From the NCBI GenBank assembly GCA_024291935.2, contig CM044308.1, positions 125,080,501 to 125,144,500 on the forward strand: a DNA stretch of 64,000 nucleotides, given 5' to 3'. Source of the stretch: Okapia johnstoni. Taxonomy: Eukaryota; Chordata; Mammalia; Artiodactyla; Giraffidae. Shown piece after piece: positions 1-11,698 of this stretch (positions are counted from its first letter, which is position 1; each line of letters starts with the position of its first letter). The position numbers and the translations under genes are program-made. The notes under the pieces are model-generated. The model ran no database searches and was not told the origin of the DNA. It was given only the letters and a program-made list of their open reading frames with translations.

Positions 1-312
1 TAATAAAGAATCCCAAAACTTTTTAAATGTTTAGCTCATCCAGTTCTCTTTTTCCTTTTTTCCTGTAACCTTGGGCTCTAGATAATAGGGATGTGGAACA
101 TGATTTTGCTTTTTTGGCAGATTTGACATTATTCAAAATGTGCCAAAATGGAATGTACTGTTTTTCCACTTTCTAGTTCTGAGTAGTGTTAGAAGATTAT
201 GTTTAAAGAGAAATATGTCCACTTTTCAGAGCTCTAGCTGCTACTGGACCCTCATCTAACATTTTGCATGTTAACCATTTGATTTAAGATCTTGAAACAA
301 TATTGATTAGAT
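1..312. other. Unassigned AT-rich flank
   Basis: I see no gene, splice-site pair or recognisable repeat in these bases. The stretch ends at the target-site duplication of the first SINE. Confidence 0.5.
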
Positions 313-612
313 AACCTAAGTCAGCAATGGCACCCCACTCCAGTACTCTTGCCTGGAAAATCCCATGGATGGAGGAGCCTGGTAGGCTACAGTCCATGGG
401 GTCGCTAAGAGTTGGACACGACTGAGCGACTTCACTTTCACTTTTCACTTTCATGCATTGGAGAAGGAAATGGCAACCCACTCCAGTGTTCTTGCCTGGA
501 GAATCCCAGGGACCGGGGAGCCTGGTGGGCTGCCGTCTATGGGGTCGCACAGAGTCGGACGGACACGACTAAAGCAACTTAGCAGTAGCAGCAGCAGCAA
601 CCTAAGTCAGCA
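313..612 (+). mobile_element. BOV-A2 SINE (dimeric BovA) with 14-bp TSD
   Basis: Two BovA-type units lie in tandem. Each starts with a GGAGAAGG/AGCAATGG-like motif, runs through a CTCCAGT..CTTGCCTGGA core and ends with GGGTCGC..AGTCGGACACGACT and a GCAGCAGCAGC tail. The junction between units is the TTCACTTTCACTTTTCACTTTC spacer typical of BOV-A2. The flanks repeat AACCTAAGTCAGCA exactly (313-326 and 599-612), so the element itself is 327-598. It is non-coding and was mobilised in trans, probably by BovB. The perfect duplication indicates a fairly recent insertion. Open frames on both strands here are SINE artefacts. Confidence 0.95.
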
Positions 613-729
613 CCTCCCAGACTTAAACACTAGTTCATAGGATATTTAAACAGGGTAATTTAAAACAACAACAATTACAGCTTATGAGGGTTGCTAGGGT
701 CAAATGCATTTGGGAAATTCTGGCTTAAA

Positions 730-1344
730 CAAAGTAAACAGATCTTTTTCTGTTTTTCAACTGAGGTACTACTGACATATAACATTATAGTAGTTTTAGG
801 TGTTCAACATAGTTTGATAATTTAATATATTGTGAAGTGATCACTCCCATGAGTCTGCTTAACATCCATCTCCCTGTATACATTGTTACACTTTTTTCCT
901 ATGATGAGAACTTCTAAGATTTACTTAATGTCATAATATTTTTCAAGTATGAAATACAGTATTGTTAACTATAATTACAGTGCTCACATTACATTCTCAT
1001 GCCTTATATATTTTACAACTGGAAGTTAGTACTTTTTGATGCCCTTTACCCACTTTGGCAAAAACCCCCTTCTGATACCTGCCTCTGGCTACCACCAATC
1101 TGTTTTCTGTATCTATGAGCTTGTTTCCATATCTTGGCTATTGTAAATGATGCTGCAATGAACATGGGGTCAGATATCTTTTCAAGTTAGTGTTTTCATT
1201 TTCTTTGGATAAATTCCCAGAAGTAGGATTTCTGAATCATATGATAGTTTGATTTTTAAGTTTTTGAGCAACCTCTATACTGTTTTCCATTGTGGCTGCA
1301 CCAGTTTACACTTTCACTACCAGTGCATAAAAGTTCTCTTTCCT
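730..1344 (-). mobile_element. Old L1 fragment, antisense (first part)
   Basis: Read on the minus strand this is a degenerate L1 3' region. The plus strand shows the familiar L1 antisense phrases, such as CTTGGCTATTGTAAATGATG, TTTGGATAAATTCCCAG and CTGTTTTCCATTGTGGCTG. It continues at 1658 after a BOV-A2 insertion. No ORF survives. It is a mammal-wide L1M-type fossil, older than the SINEs inside it. Confidence 0.8.
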
Positions 1345-1657
1345 CCACATCCTCTCTGCTGCTGCTGCTGCTGCTGCTGATGCTAAGTCGCGTCAGTCAT
1401 GTCCGACTCTGTGCGACCCCATAGACGGCAGCCCACAAGGCTCCTCCGTCCCTGGGATTCTCCAGGCAAGAATACTGGAGTGGGTTGCCATTTCCTCCTC
1501 CAGTGCATGAAAGTGAAAAGTGAAAGTGAAGTCGCTCAGTCGTGTCCGACTCTTCACGACCCCATGGGCTGCAGCCTACCAGGCTCCTCCATCCATGGGG
1601 TTTCCCAGGCAAGAGTACTGGAGTGGGGTGCCATTGCCTTCTCCCCACATCCTCTCT
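1345..1657 (-). mobile_element. BOV-A2 SINE inserted in L1, 13-bp TSD
   Basis: This is an inverted BOV-A2 dimer. On the plus strand it begins with a CTG-repeat tail (GCTGCTGCTGCTG), passes two BovA units joined by GTGAAAGTGAAGTCGCTCAG and ends at GCCATTGCCTTCTCC. The flanking duplication CCACATCCTCTCT is at 1345-1357 and 1645-1657. The insertion separates two halves of one L1. Confidence 0.95.
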
Positions 1658-1900
1658 AACACTTGTTATTTCTTTTTTGATAATAGCCATTATGACAGGT
1701 GGTTTTGATTTGTGTTTCTTTGATGATTAGTGATGTTGAGCATCTCTTCATGTACCTGTTGGCTGTCTCTGCATCTTCTTTAGAAAAATGTCTATTCAGA
1801 TTGTCTGCCCACTTTTTAATTGGCAGCAAAAAAGATATTTTTCTATTGACTCGAGTTCTTTTTGTATTTTGGCTATTAACCCCTTATCAGATGTAGTAAA
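1658..1900 (-). mobile_element. Old L1 fragment, antisense (second part)
   Basis: This continues the L1 interrupted by the preceding SINE. The antisense phrases ATAGCCATTATGACAGGTGG, GATTAGTGATGTTGAGCATC and TTCTTTAGAAAAATGTCTAT match the ORF2 C-terminal region of L1 on the minus strand. It is degenerate and non-coding. Confidence 0.8.
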
Positions 1901-1926
1901 GAGGTTTTATTGTTTCAGGACTTCCT

Positions 1927-2084
1927 AATGTCTTAGAATGGAGAAGGAAATGGCAATCCACTCCAGTGTTCTTGCCTGGAGAATCCCATGGATGGGGGAG
2001 CCTGGTGGGCTGCCATCTATGGGGTCACACAGAGTCAGACACGACTGAAGCGACTTAGCAGCAGCAGCAGCAATGTCTTAGAAT
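1927..2084 (+). mobile_element. Monomeric BovA SINE, 13-bp TSD
   Basis: A single BovA unit runs from GGAGAAGGAAATGGCAATCC to a GCAGCAGCAGCAGC tail. It is flanked by exact copies of AATGTCTTAGAAT (1927-1939 and 2072-2084); the body is 1940-2071. It sits just downstream of the old L1. Confidence 0.93.
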
Positions 2085-2231
2085 AGAGTCTGTGAAGAGA
2101 TATAATGAGATTTGCACATGTCTTATATTACTATCAACCTCTTTCATCCAAAATTACCAGATATTGCCATCCCCTTCCTACATTTTTGCTTTGGAACTTG
2201 ATGTGATTGAATCATTACTGTTACTATGACT

Positions 2232-2380
2232 TATTTCATATATGCTGTGCTTAGTCGCTCAGTCATGTCCTACTCTGTGTGAGCCTATGGACTGTAGCCA
2301 GGCTCCTCTGTCCTTGGGGATTCTCCAGGCAAGAATACTGGAGTGGGTTGCCATGCCCTCCTCCAGAGTATTTCATATAT
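2232..2380 (-). mobile_element. BovA SINE monomer, inverted, 12-bp TSD
   Basis: This is an inverted BovA unit, from the tail side TTAGTCGCTCAGTCATGTCC to the head side GTTGCCATGCCCTCCTCC. TSD TATTTCATATAT occurs at 2232-2243 and 2369-2380. Confidence 0.9.
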
Positions 2381-2494
2381 ACTATGTCTTTAAATACTGT
2401 GTTGTTGCATTAATTTTATTTTGTTTTGCTTTAGAAAGACATGGAGTTAGGGTTTCTTGAACTTTTCATGTTTATACCGCATAACACATACGTT

Positions 2495-2789
2495 AGCTCA
2501 AGACTGCTGCTGCTGCTGCTAAGTCACTTCAGTCGTGTCCGACTCTGTGTGACCCCATAGACGGCAGCCCACCAGGCTTCCCCGTCCCTGGGATTCTCCA
2601 GGCAAGAACACTGGAGTGGGTTGCCATTTCCTTCTCCAATGCATGAAAGTGAAAAGTGAAAGTGAAGTCGCTTAGTCATGTCCGACTCTTAGCGACCCCA
2701 TGGACTGTAGCCTACCAGGCTCCTCATTCCATGGGATTTTCCAGGCAAGAGTACTGGAGTGGGTTGCCATTGCCTTCTCCGAGCTCAGA
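2495..2789 (-). mobile_element. BOV-A2 SINE, inverted
   Basis: Two inverted BovA units are joined by GAAAGTGAAAAGTGAAAGTG, after a CTGCTGCTGCTG tail at the low-coordinate end. The flanks show a short imperfect duplication (AGCTCAAGA near 2495 and AGCTCAGA near 2782), so the exact ends are uncertain by a few bases. Confidence 0.92.
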
Positions 2790-3137
2790 ACTAGCTTATT
2801 TTAAAAAATAAGTCTCTGATGCTTGTAAGGAAGGCTCATTGTCCGGGCATGAATAGTTTTCCTGCCCTTTTTTTGACTTCTCAGGCATATTTCTGAATTA
2901 AAGAATTGTTTCATGCTTTTCAGAAAACAGAGTATAAAACCAGTAAAATCTGTGCAGAAAACAAAACACACAATGAATGGGTTAAACCAGTTATCTAGCA
3001 TTCTGGAGGGGTAAAGGAAGAAATGGTAGAAATTTTTATCTTAAATAATAATGCTTATCTTTTGTTCATGCAGGGAAAAATAAAACAAAAATAAGTACCT
3101 CTGAGTGATTCTACGTATAGTTACAGTGGTCATGGCT
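2790..3137. other. Unassigned stretch
   Basis: No gene or named repeat is visible between the BOV-A2 and the following L1. Confidence 0.4.
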
Positions 3138-4780
3138 TTTATTTTATTTTTTATATTTTTTAATTTATTTATTTTAATTGGAGGCTAATTACTTTGCAAT
3201 ATTGTAGTGGTTTTTGCCATACATTGACATGAATCAGCCACGAGTGTACATGTGTTCCCCATTCTGAACCCCCCTCCCACCTCCCTCCCCATCCCATCCC
3301 TCAGGGTCATCCCAGTGCACCAGCCCTGAGCACCCTGTCTCATTCATCGAACCTGGACTGGCGATCTGTTTCACATATGATAATATACATGTTTCAATGC
3401 TATTCTCTCAGATCGTCCCACCCTCGCCTTTTCCCAGAGAGTCCAAAAGACTGTACTTTACATCTGTGTCTCTTTTTTTGTCTTGCATATAGGGTCATCA
3501 TTACCATCTTTCTAAATTCCATGTGTATGCGTTAGTCTTCTATGTTGGTATTTTTCTTTCTGACTTACTTCACTCTGTATAATAGGCTCCAGTTTCATCT
3601 ACCTCATTAGAAATGATTCAAATGTATTCTTTTTAATGGCTGAGTAATATTCCATTGTGCATATGTACCGCAGCTTCCTTATCCATTTGTCTGCTGATGG
3701 ACATCTAGGTTTCTTCCATGTCCTGGCTATTGTAAACAGTGCTGCGATAAACATTGGGGTACACGTGTCTCTTTCAATTCTGGTTTCCTCGGTGTATATG
3801 CCCAGCAGTGGGATTGCTGGGTCATATGGCAGTTCTATTTCCAGTTTTTTGAGGAATCTCCACACTGTTCTCCATAGTGGCTGTACTAGTTTGCATTCCC
3901 CCAGCAGTGTAAGAGTGTTCCCTTTTCTCCACACCCTCTCCAGCATTTATTGTTTGTAGACTTTTGGATAGTAGCCATTCTGACTGGCATGAGATGGTAC
4001 CTTATTGTGGTTTTGATTTGCATTTCTCTGATAATCAGTGATGTTGAACACCTTTTCCTGTGTTTGTTAGCCATATGTATATCTTCTTTGGAGAACTGTC
4101 TGTTTAGTTCTTTGGCCCACTTTTAATTAGGTCATTTATTTTTCTGGAATTGAGCTGCAGGAGTTGCTTGTATATTTTTGAGATTAATTCTTTGTCAGTT
4201 GCTTCATTTGCTATTATTTTTCTCCCTTTCTGAAGGCTGTCTTTTCACCTTGCTTATAGTTTCCTTTGTTGTGCAAAAGCTTTTAAGTTTAATTAGGTCC
4301 CATTTGTTTATTTTTGCTTTTATTTCCAGTATTCTGGGAGGTGGGTCATAGAGGGCCCTGCTGTGATTTATGTTGGTGAATGTTTTGCCTATGTTTTCCT
4401 CTAGTTTTATAGTTTCTGGTCTTACGTTTAGATCTTTAATCCATTTTGAGTTTATTTTTGTGTATGGTGTTAGAAAGTGTTCTAGTTTCATTCTTTTATA
4501 AGTGGTTGACCAATTTTCTCAGCACCACTTGTTAAGGAGATTATCTTTTCTCCATTGTATATTCATGCCTCCTTGGTCAGTGATAAGGTGTCCATAGGTG
4601 CGTGGATTTATCTCTGGGCTTTCTATTTTATTCCATTGATCTATATTTCTGTCTTTGTGCCAGTACCATACTGTCTTGATGACTGTAGCTTTGTAGTAGA
4701 GCCTGAGGTCAGGCAGGTTGATTCCTCTAGGTCCATTCTTCTTTCTCAAGATTGCTTTGGCTATTCGAGTGTTTTTCAGT
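3138..4780 (-). mobile_element. 5'-truncated young bovine-type L1
   Basis: The element reads on the minus strand. Its poly(A)-like end is the T/A-rich tract at about 3138-3175, followed by the ruminant L1 3' UTR (AATTGGAGGCTAATTACTTT; GTGTACATGTGTTCCCCATT; CCTGAGCACCCTGTCTCATT) and the C-terminal part of ORF2 up to about 4780, where similarity stops. About 4 kb of the 5' end is missing, which is usual for L1 insertions. The low divergence between reading-frame blocks suggests it is younger than the other L1 fossils here. I could not find a convincing target-site duplication. Confidence 0.92.
3599..4749 (-). pseudogene. L1 ORF2 C-terminal remnant (dead)
   Basis: This is the last part of L1 ORF2 (endonuclease/reverse transcriptase protein), beyond the RT catalytic core. 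The minus strand gives open blocks at 4749-4519 (with [18 protein letters not shown] and [15 protein letters not shown]), 4491-4204 (with [19 protein letters not shown]), 4074-3886 ([19 protein letters not shown]) and 3946-3599 ([32 protein letters not shown]). The blocks are separated by stops and frameshifts, the first an in-frame stop right after KWC near 4517. No endonuclease or RT domain is present, so it cannot make a working protein. Confidence 0.88.
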
Positions 4781-4784
4781 TACT

Positions 4785-5713
4785 TTTTTTTTAACAACAG
4801 AATTTTGTAACCTTTACTAAATCCAGGCTGCTTTCCTCTCTGCAATGAGTGAGGACTTAGAGGTATAGTTCTGTACTTTTCCATGCTAGCCAGTCTTATC
4901 TCCTAGGAGGGATTATTCATAGATCACTTGTAAATTTTATTCCTGAAATGGTGATTGTCATTCTAGACAAATGAAGTGATACAAAGAATTATATTTCCTG
5001 TCTATTCCCACTGCCTTAGAAAGACTTTCGATGAGGTCAGGAGTGAGTAATGTGGAAACTAATGTTAGTTGAAGTTGCAAATGAACTATTCCTAGTATGG
5101 TCCTTTGAAATGACAAATCAATGGGTCACGTAGAGAAACTGGGAGCAATATGAATGGGTCCCCTGTTATTTATAGACTACTTATTCATAAATTCCAAGCT
5201 CTATTAATTCTGGTCTCATGATGCCCTAAAGAGCTTTCTAGAGTAGAACTCATATGCTTATGGTTATCTAAGAGTTAACAAAATCCACTTTGGTAAAATG
5301 AGGAAACGTTATGTAATATGTAAACCCTGTAGCTTAAACAATCCTGCCATCTTAATAGTACAGTTTGCAGCTGTCATTAGGTTGTAAATGTGTGGGTAGG
5401 TACATACCTGGCCAATTGCAGGAGGCACAGAAATAAATCATTAAAGCATTATTAGAGCCTAAAATGATGACCATCAAAAAAGAAAGAGGAGTAGTTAGTA
5501 TTCAGTTCTTCACAGGTAGATAATATAATACCTGGCCAGTATAACCAATTGCCTTTCTTGTAAACATAATTCTTTGATCTCTAATCTCTTTTATAGTAGC
5601 AATTTCTGATGTAAATTTCACCAGCAGAAAAAGAATCAGGACTCTGATACAAAAGGGCTGTGTTTTTGCTTTATAATTAATTTATCTGGATCATAATTCT
5701 GTTTCATGTTTCT
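4785..5713. other. Unassigned stretch
   Basis: I see no gene, no splice-site pair with an open exon and no named repeat. Confidence 0.4.
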
Positions 5714-5864
5714 ATATATTTTCGGAGAAGGCAATGGCAACCCACTCCAGTGTTCTTGCCTGGAGAATCCCGGGGACGGGGGAGCCTGGTGGGCTGTCGT
5801 CTATGCGGTCGCACAGAGTCGGACATGACTGAAGTGACGCAGCAGCAGCAGCAGCATATATTTT
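5714..5864 (+). mobile_element. BovA SINE monomer, 9-bp TSD
   Basis: One BovA unit runs from GGAGAAGGCAATGGCAACCC to an AGCAGCAGCAGCAGC tail, with ATATATTTT repeated at 5714-5722 and 5856-5864. Confidence 0.9.
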
Positions 5865-6839
5865 AGTCTAAAAGATGAAGATTGTTCTGTGAGCCCCCTC
5901 CCTACCCCAGATGTGAGACATTTTATGTGTTATGTGGTAAATGGGCTCCAAAGGTAAATTGTTACTATGTAAAACCTGCCCCTCAGCAAGGCAAGGGCAG
6001 CTAAGATACAGTGAGAGCCAGCTCTAGTTTGGTTTGGTGGAAAATGTCCTGCTGACAAGGTCACTGCTGAAGCCCAATGTCACCAAGCAGCATGAGCCCC
6101 TTGCAGCCCTGGGAGAGGGCTGGACGGAAGGCTCTTGCCCTGTTTGCTGTTGGTCAAGTAAGCATCTGAAATGTGGGGCTCTGGTTGCACCTAGAAGCCC
6201 AGGTTTAGCAGTAGATTTGGTGACTTTGGAAAGCACACACTATTGTAATGATTGTTAGGGTTAATCACATCATAACCAGACTGTTTTTCATGCATCTTAA
6301 GGTTTAAATAGGATTTCCCAAGAAGCTAAATTTAATGATGTTTTTCATTGACAATAACTGCTTTGTGGTGATTTCTTGGGCAGTCAACATCTATGGCTGA
6401 TGCAAAAAAAGAAAAAGAAAGTTATTAAATCAGCACGCATCAGTTGCTGGTTTTCAAAGAGATTCTTGATTTGTGCCTAATGTAACTTATAAGGATAGCT
6501 GTATTGTGGCTGAGTGTGACTGTACAAGGAATTCACTGGCAACTGCTTTTACTAATGAAAGCTGGATAGAGGGAAATGTGTCCTTTATAAATGGCTTCAT
6601 CTATTCACGCAACTTAGGAGGCCATTTCATTTTGACTGGTAGTTTAAAAATAGCTCTACTGAGAACTTTGAATTTTAACTGTTTTATCTGATTACAAAAG
6701 TAATATATGTTAACCACAAAAATTCAGATATTACCCAAATATTTGTCTTATGGAAAATGAAAGCCTGCCTTAATTCTCCCCCTCAGAAAGTAGCACTGTC
6801 AACAGTTTGCTGCACATTTGTCAGTATATTTCATGCAGA

Positions 6840-6840
<1 letters not shown>
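5865..6840. other. Unassigned; possible ancient repeat near 6680-6840
   Basis: No gene is supported. The part around GATTACAAAAGTAATATATG (6690-6710) through CAGTATATTTCATGCAG resembles a mammal-wide ancient interspersed repeat, but I cannot name its family. Short ORFs at 6034-6258 and 6473-6691 have no recognisable domain. Confidence 0.35.

Positions 6841-6841
<1 letters not shown>

Positions 6842-6890
<49 letters not shown>
6842..6890. repeat. (AC)n microsatellite
   Basis: About 24 uninterrupted AC units, long enough to be length-polymorphic in a population. Confidence 0.97.
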
Positions 6891-6892
<2 letters not shown>

Positions 6893-8639
6893 TCTGCAGT
6901 TTGCTTTCCTGACTAGCATTTAGAGAAAATGTATTTTAGAAGGACATTTCCTGATGTATCATAATAGAAACTAACTTTTCTATATATTAGATATTTCAAT
7001 GATGTTTGTGTTCCTGGGATAGGTTAAGATAGAAGCCTTTTCAATGCCTATTTATCTCCGTAATTATCCAAAGTCACTGAGAGGCCATGGATGGTTTATT
7101 AGATAGACTTAGAAAGAATAACTGCAGTACTAAGCTTTTTCCTACATGGTGGCCTTCCAATACACAAAACATTACAATTATTTGGAGACAATCTGTAGCC
7201 TTGGAAACAATAAAGCAGTAGTGACATCAGCAGCAATTATGTGTAATTTTTATCCCCAGTTTATCACCAAGGTAACCAGAGCAGGTTTCCCTGCTTGAAA
7301 TTTTAAGAATGTCATAGTCCTATATACAGCAAGCACGTAGGAAAGGATTATACACAGAATCTCTTCTACAATTCATTCTATTTCCCTTATAAAACAGCTC
7401 TTTGGAATTCGAATAGCACACATCTATTTTTGGCAACAGCAGAATGTTTTTGAAGCTATTAAATAAGAGTCCAAATATCCTAAATACTAAAATGAATTCA
7501 TTATAATGTTTAAATTTTATGATGTTCTTCCCTGTTAGAGTATTTTCTCCAGCTTTGAATAGCAATTATGGGACACACCCTTTTCACAGAAGCAGAAGAA
7601 AGGAGATGTGGACCATCCATCGGTCATAAAGCGAGCATGAACTGGCTCATTCCTGAAACTAATAGCCCTGTTACCAGTAACAGCAATTACAATTGTCTAT
7701 TCTTGGGTTAAAAGGTTCTGGTCAGTTCTCTGTGCAGCTGCCAGAAGGCTGTAGGTGGGCAGTGGTGCCTCTAAGTTGAAAATGGCAGTTAAAGAGGCAC
7801 ATCATGTTTGGATTATTGGGCCGTTCCTGATAAGTTTGGATAAATTGCATACTGATACTGAACAAATGAATAAGTAAAGGAGTGAATGAAAAACGCACAG
7901 GTGTGTACCTTTGTGCGCTATTGCTTCAGTATACTGGGTCTTCAGTTCCCCAAGAATCCCTTCTGCCCTGCAGCTGAGCAGTTCTTGTGAATTCTTCACT
8001 CACATATTCTGTTTTTAGTTCCTTCCATAAGCAGAGAACTCCATGAAACAAAGACCACACATCAATGACCACTCCATAACTCCTTGCTGATATACAGTGG
8101 AAAAATGTTTGTACCACTCATCTCTCCTCTTAAATCCAGGGGCAAAAGACTGACGGAGAGGCTGAGAGCAAATGCCTGTCATTATGAGATCAGTTCACTA
8201 AGCACCCTCTGCATGTCACTCTTAAACAAAGCGGTGAATCTAACATGAACATCCAAGGGATCCAGAGTCTAGTTAGGAAAGGCAGTTATGTAAATATAAT
8301 GATTGGTGGAACTGTATGACATTCCCAATACTTAAATGTTTTTGACCTGCAAACAGCAGCAGTCTCTTTGTGGGTCAGCCCAATACATGTCAGTGTAGTA
8401 ATTCTGATAACAGGGAGCGTTTGAGTCCAATGCGGTGTCCAGAGCGAGTGCAGAGCAGGAAGCGGGAGACGCAGGCAGAGCAGGGAATTTTTTCTGAGGC
8501 CTATACAGAATTTTGGTGAATGATGGGGAGAAGAAGAAAGAGAAAGGAAGCTTTGGGAAAGATATTTATGATAAAAAGATTTATTCCCGAAAAGTGTGGT
8601 CTAGGCTTTTAAATTTTGAATTCATTTTTGTGTTAAATA
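6891..8639. other. Unassigned stretch
   Basis: I see no supported gene and no named repeat. Short ORFs on both strands (for example 7320-7565 and 7926-8117, minus) lack domains, neighbours or splice context. Confidence 0.35.
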
Positions 8640-9430
8640 GTTAAAACATACAAAAAAGTTTAGAAAATATGACACCTATGAACCTCCCACATCCATTTAA
8701 ATTCCTTTTCCTTGATGAATTAAATGTAATAAATAGGGGTAAAGAGACTTTACCCATCTCATTCCTCAGTCTCCTTTCCTAGAGGTAGGTAACCATCCCA
8801 CTAAAATTGGTGTGTTTCTTTGCCATGAGTTTTTGAAAACTTTTATTGCATATGCATTTATTAGTAATATAATACACTGTTTGATTATTTTAAAATGTTA
8901 CATAAACTCATACTATATGTATTCATTTGTAGCTTGCTAAACACCATGTTTTTGGGGTTTACTCATTTTGATGCAGTAGATCTAATGTGTTCATTTTATC
9001 TGCTGCATAGTATTCCATTATTAGACTATATCATACTTTATCCATATTCTTCTTGATGGGTGTCTAAATTGTTATATGAATAATAGTGTAGTTGTCTTCT
9101 TGTGGATATGTATAATGAGGATTTCTCTGAAGGACACACCTAGAAATAGAACAGCTATATTACTGGATATGAATATCTTCAGTTTAATCAGATATTAGCA
9201 ACTTGTATATCAAGGGATTTTTTGTCTTTATTAGTTTTGGGGAACATCTTATGTATTATGGATACTAATCCATAATGTGTTTTATGTGTTATAAATATCT
9301 TCTGTAAGTCTATGGCTTGTATTTTTCTTTATTACAGGACATCTTCACTTTTGAAAAATAGCTGGGTATAGAATTCCATGTTGAGAGCTCTTTTCTTTTT
9401 GTATGTTGAAGATGTTATTCCAAAGAATGC
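8640..9430 (-). mobile_element. Degenerate antisense L1 fossil
   Basis: Plus-strand phrases such as CTGCATAGTATTCCATTATT, TTCTTGATGGGTGTCTAAAT and CACCTAGAAATAGAACAGCT resemble the antisense of an old L1 3' half. A second block near 9350-9420 (CTGGGTATAGAATTCCATGT ... TTGAAGATGTTATTCC) resembles the antisense of an L1 ORF1 region. It is too diverged to place exactly and is non-coding. Confidence 0.6.
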
Positions 9431-11570
9431 TGGCTATCTGCTCCAAGTCTCTATCTGAAGCCCACCTCTGCTAAGCCTATGGGCTTCACCCATTTTGTGG
9501 GTCCTGAGCTCATATGGCAGTGCTGAAAATCATATAACCTTCTTCCTACAAAATGTATAAAATGCTGCCTATTAGGTAGAGTATTTATGGATGCCCAGAG
9601 ACATATCCATGGCCCCAGGTTAAGAAGATTTGTTATAGGATCTCCAAAGATGGGAGGTCTTTCCATGTGAGAGGCAGACCCTAATCTTTCTATGAAGGAC
9701 TTCAGCCCTATTTCCATTCCATTTCTAAGCTCCTACTCTGATGAGCAGAGTGATGACCTGTGTGTGGGATGAGTGCTTCTTTTGTCCTTTCAGTCAAAGA
9801 GGGAGAAAGAGAAAGGAGTGCCTAAAAGAACTTAGTCTAAAACAGAAGAAATCTCTAAAAGACAATCCATGTAGAAACTGAAGTGGCAATATAAGCTGCC
9901 CGAGATGTTACTAATCCATCTGTGTAACTACTGGTGGCTAATGGTACATCTACACCCACATGGTATACAATAAGTGTGTTTGAACGAGCTTTCCAATGAA
10001 TTACTTAGATGTCTCCACATCAAAGCAGACCTATTATAGAAGATTCTTGTGATCCAGATGCTGGGAAACTGCAGCATTGAGTAGGATTAAAAGGAGGCTA
10101 CAGAACTGAACAGAGCCCTGTAGTGGGGAGGTATAGGGGTCTTCTTGGGCCATGAGACCACTTATCATAGCCCAGAGGAATGTAAAACCTTTGCACAAAT
10201 TTGTCTCCTTCACATGTTGAATATAGGATTATTAATAGGAGGGAGTCCCAGGGGAATACAAAACTACTTCTTCATCTTTATCTTCCACAAATTTATCTGG
10301 CACCCATCATTACCGAGGCCCTCACTGGGTGCTGGGATATAAAATTCCCCCTTAAGAGAAGATGCATTCTCCACTCCCCCTCCCATGTTGTTGCCACAGA
10401 CAGTTAAGAACATGTGGGTGTTCTCCTTACACCTTGCAAAAGGAATTGAGCTAAATTATAGCTTTCCACTTATAAAACAGTGGTAGTCTAAAGCTGCAGA
10501 GTGCAAAATTCAGAGATTGCCATAGTAACTCTGCTTTTCTCAGGAAGTAATTGAAAAAGGGCACTTTTTACAGAAATAGAATATTGATGTTCATATCTAT
10601 GGAGGAATTAATTTACTGACTGATAGAGGGGAAAGATGAAAGATGAGCCATGGAGCTGCATTTTAATGTGACTGTGATTATCCCCGGGGTGGCGAGCAGC
10701 TTACACTCGCTCTTTTATTTTTGCAGCAAATAGCGCATTTCTTTTCAGCTTGGTTTGTGTAGAGAAATAGTTTCCAGAAATATGTAGCGTAATAAGGAAT
10801 TAGAGAGCACATTTGGCAAAACACTGAAAGGCTCCAATTTGTTTCTTGCCATTATAAGTTTGATGAATGTTAAAATTGCTTGCGAGATATTTAATCGCTC
10901 TTCTTGATTAGCACAGCAGCTATCCTATAGGAATAGCTTGTGAGTGTACTTTTAACAAGGAACTCTAGCCTTTCACAGGTGCTGTCATGAGACCAAAGAC
11001 ACAAATATATAGAGGAAAATGATTAGGCTAGCAAATAGTCATTACTATAATAATGTTCTAGAAATATTGTTTGGAGAGTTGATAGAATATTGATGAAGGC
11101 TTATAAATGTATTTGTATATGTGTTGATATAAATATATGCCATATATATTTCAGGGCTTGTTCTCTGGGAATTTTGTTCCAAAGATAATTTGTTTTATTT
11201 CCAAATCAAATCCCAGGTGGCTGAAGAGTGATCTAAATGAATGAACCTCAGACAGTGAAATATTGGTCCCTATGATAGGAATGGGAAGGGGAGTTTGAGA
11301 CTACAGCCCTCCCCAGAGACCAGCCAGATGACATCCCTGATGTGACTGGTCTTGGATGGGAGGAAGTGAGAATAATGTGGCTCTTCCCTTAGGGCTATTT
11401 TCTTAACAAGAGAGAGAAATTCTTTCACCAAAGGACTAGAACTCTAGGACAGAATCTCAAACAAGATAACATTCAGGATGGGTGGTGACCAGGAGCTTCC
11501 TCTTAGCTCTACTTAGGATTTATATCTCTTAACATGTTTCTTATGTTCCAGAACAGTACATCTATGTATC
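9431..11570. other. Unassigned, repeat-poor region
   Basis: Over 2 kb contains no recognisable ruminant SINE or LINE. ORFs of 60-90 codons occur (9451-9717 minus; 10145-10342 plus) but have no domain or splice support. The sub-block 10640-10960 is discussed separately because of its CpG content. Confidence 0.4.
10640..10960. promoter_or_regulatory. Candidate conserved non-coding element
   Basis: In an AT-rich, CpG-poor setting this block keeps several CpGs (GGCGAGCAGC, ACTCGCTC, AATAGCGCATTT, GTAGCGTAAT, TTGCGAGAT, AATCGCTC) and no repeat. It also has homeodomain-like ATTA/TAAT cores. That is the look of a constrained enhancer, but nothing here proves function; a conservation alignment would decide. 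Confidence 0.25.
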
Positions 11571-11574
11571 TTTC

Positions 11575-11698
11575 CCTACCAGATTATGAGCTCATGGAAA
11601 GAACGATAGTGTCTTAATTATCTCTGAAGTCACAGGCCTAACACCGTGCCTGGAACAGAGAGAATGGGAAATAAATGCCTGAATGATTAACTTACTAA
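11575..11698 (+). mobile_element. L2 3'-end fragment
   Basis: The text AGATTATGAGCTCATGGAAAG ... AACACCGTGCCTGGAACAGAG ... AAATAAATGCCTGAATGATT follows the L2 3' terminus (consensus-like gives GTGCCTGGCACATAGTAGG and an AATAAATGTTTGTTGAATG end). It is an ancient non-coding fossil. Confidence 0.65.

Noticed and set aside
284..640. Overlapping ORFs on both strands (88 and 60 codons)
   Set aside because: They are translations of the BOV-A2 dimer. Similar peptides arise from every copy of this SINE, and neither frame has gene context.
1397..1730. Four overlapping ORFs of 62-97 codons
   Set aside because: All lie in the BOV-A2 inserted in L1; the CTG tail and BovA units explain them.
6842..6890. 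Regular short-period repeats as a possible CRISPR array
   Set aside because: They are plain dinucleotide microsatellites; no spaced direct repeats with unique spacers exist in the window.
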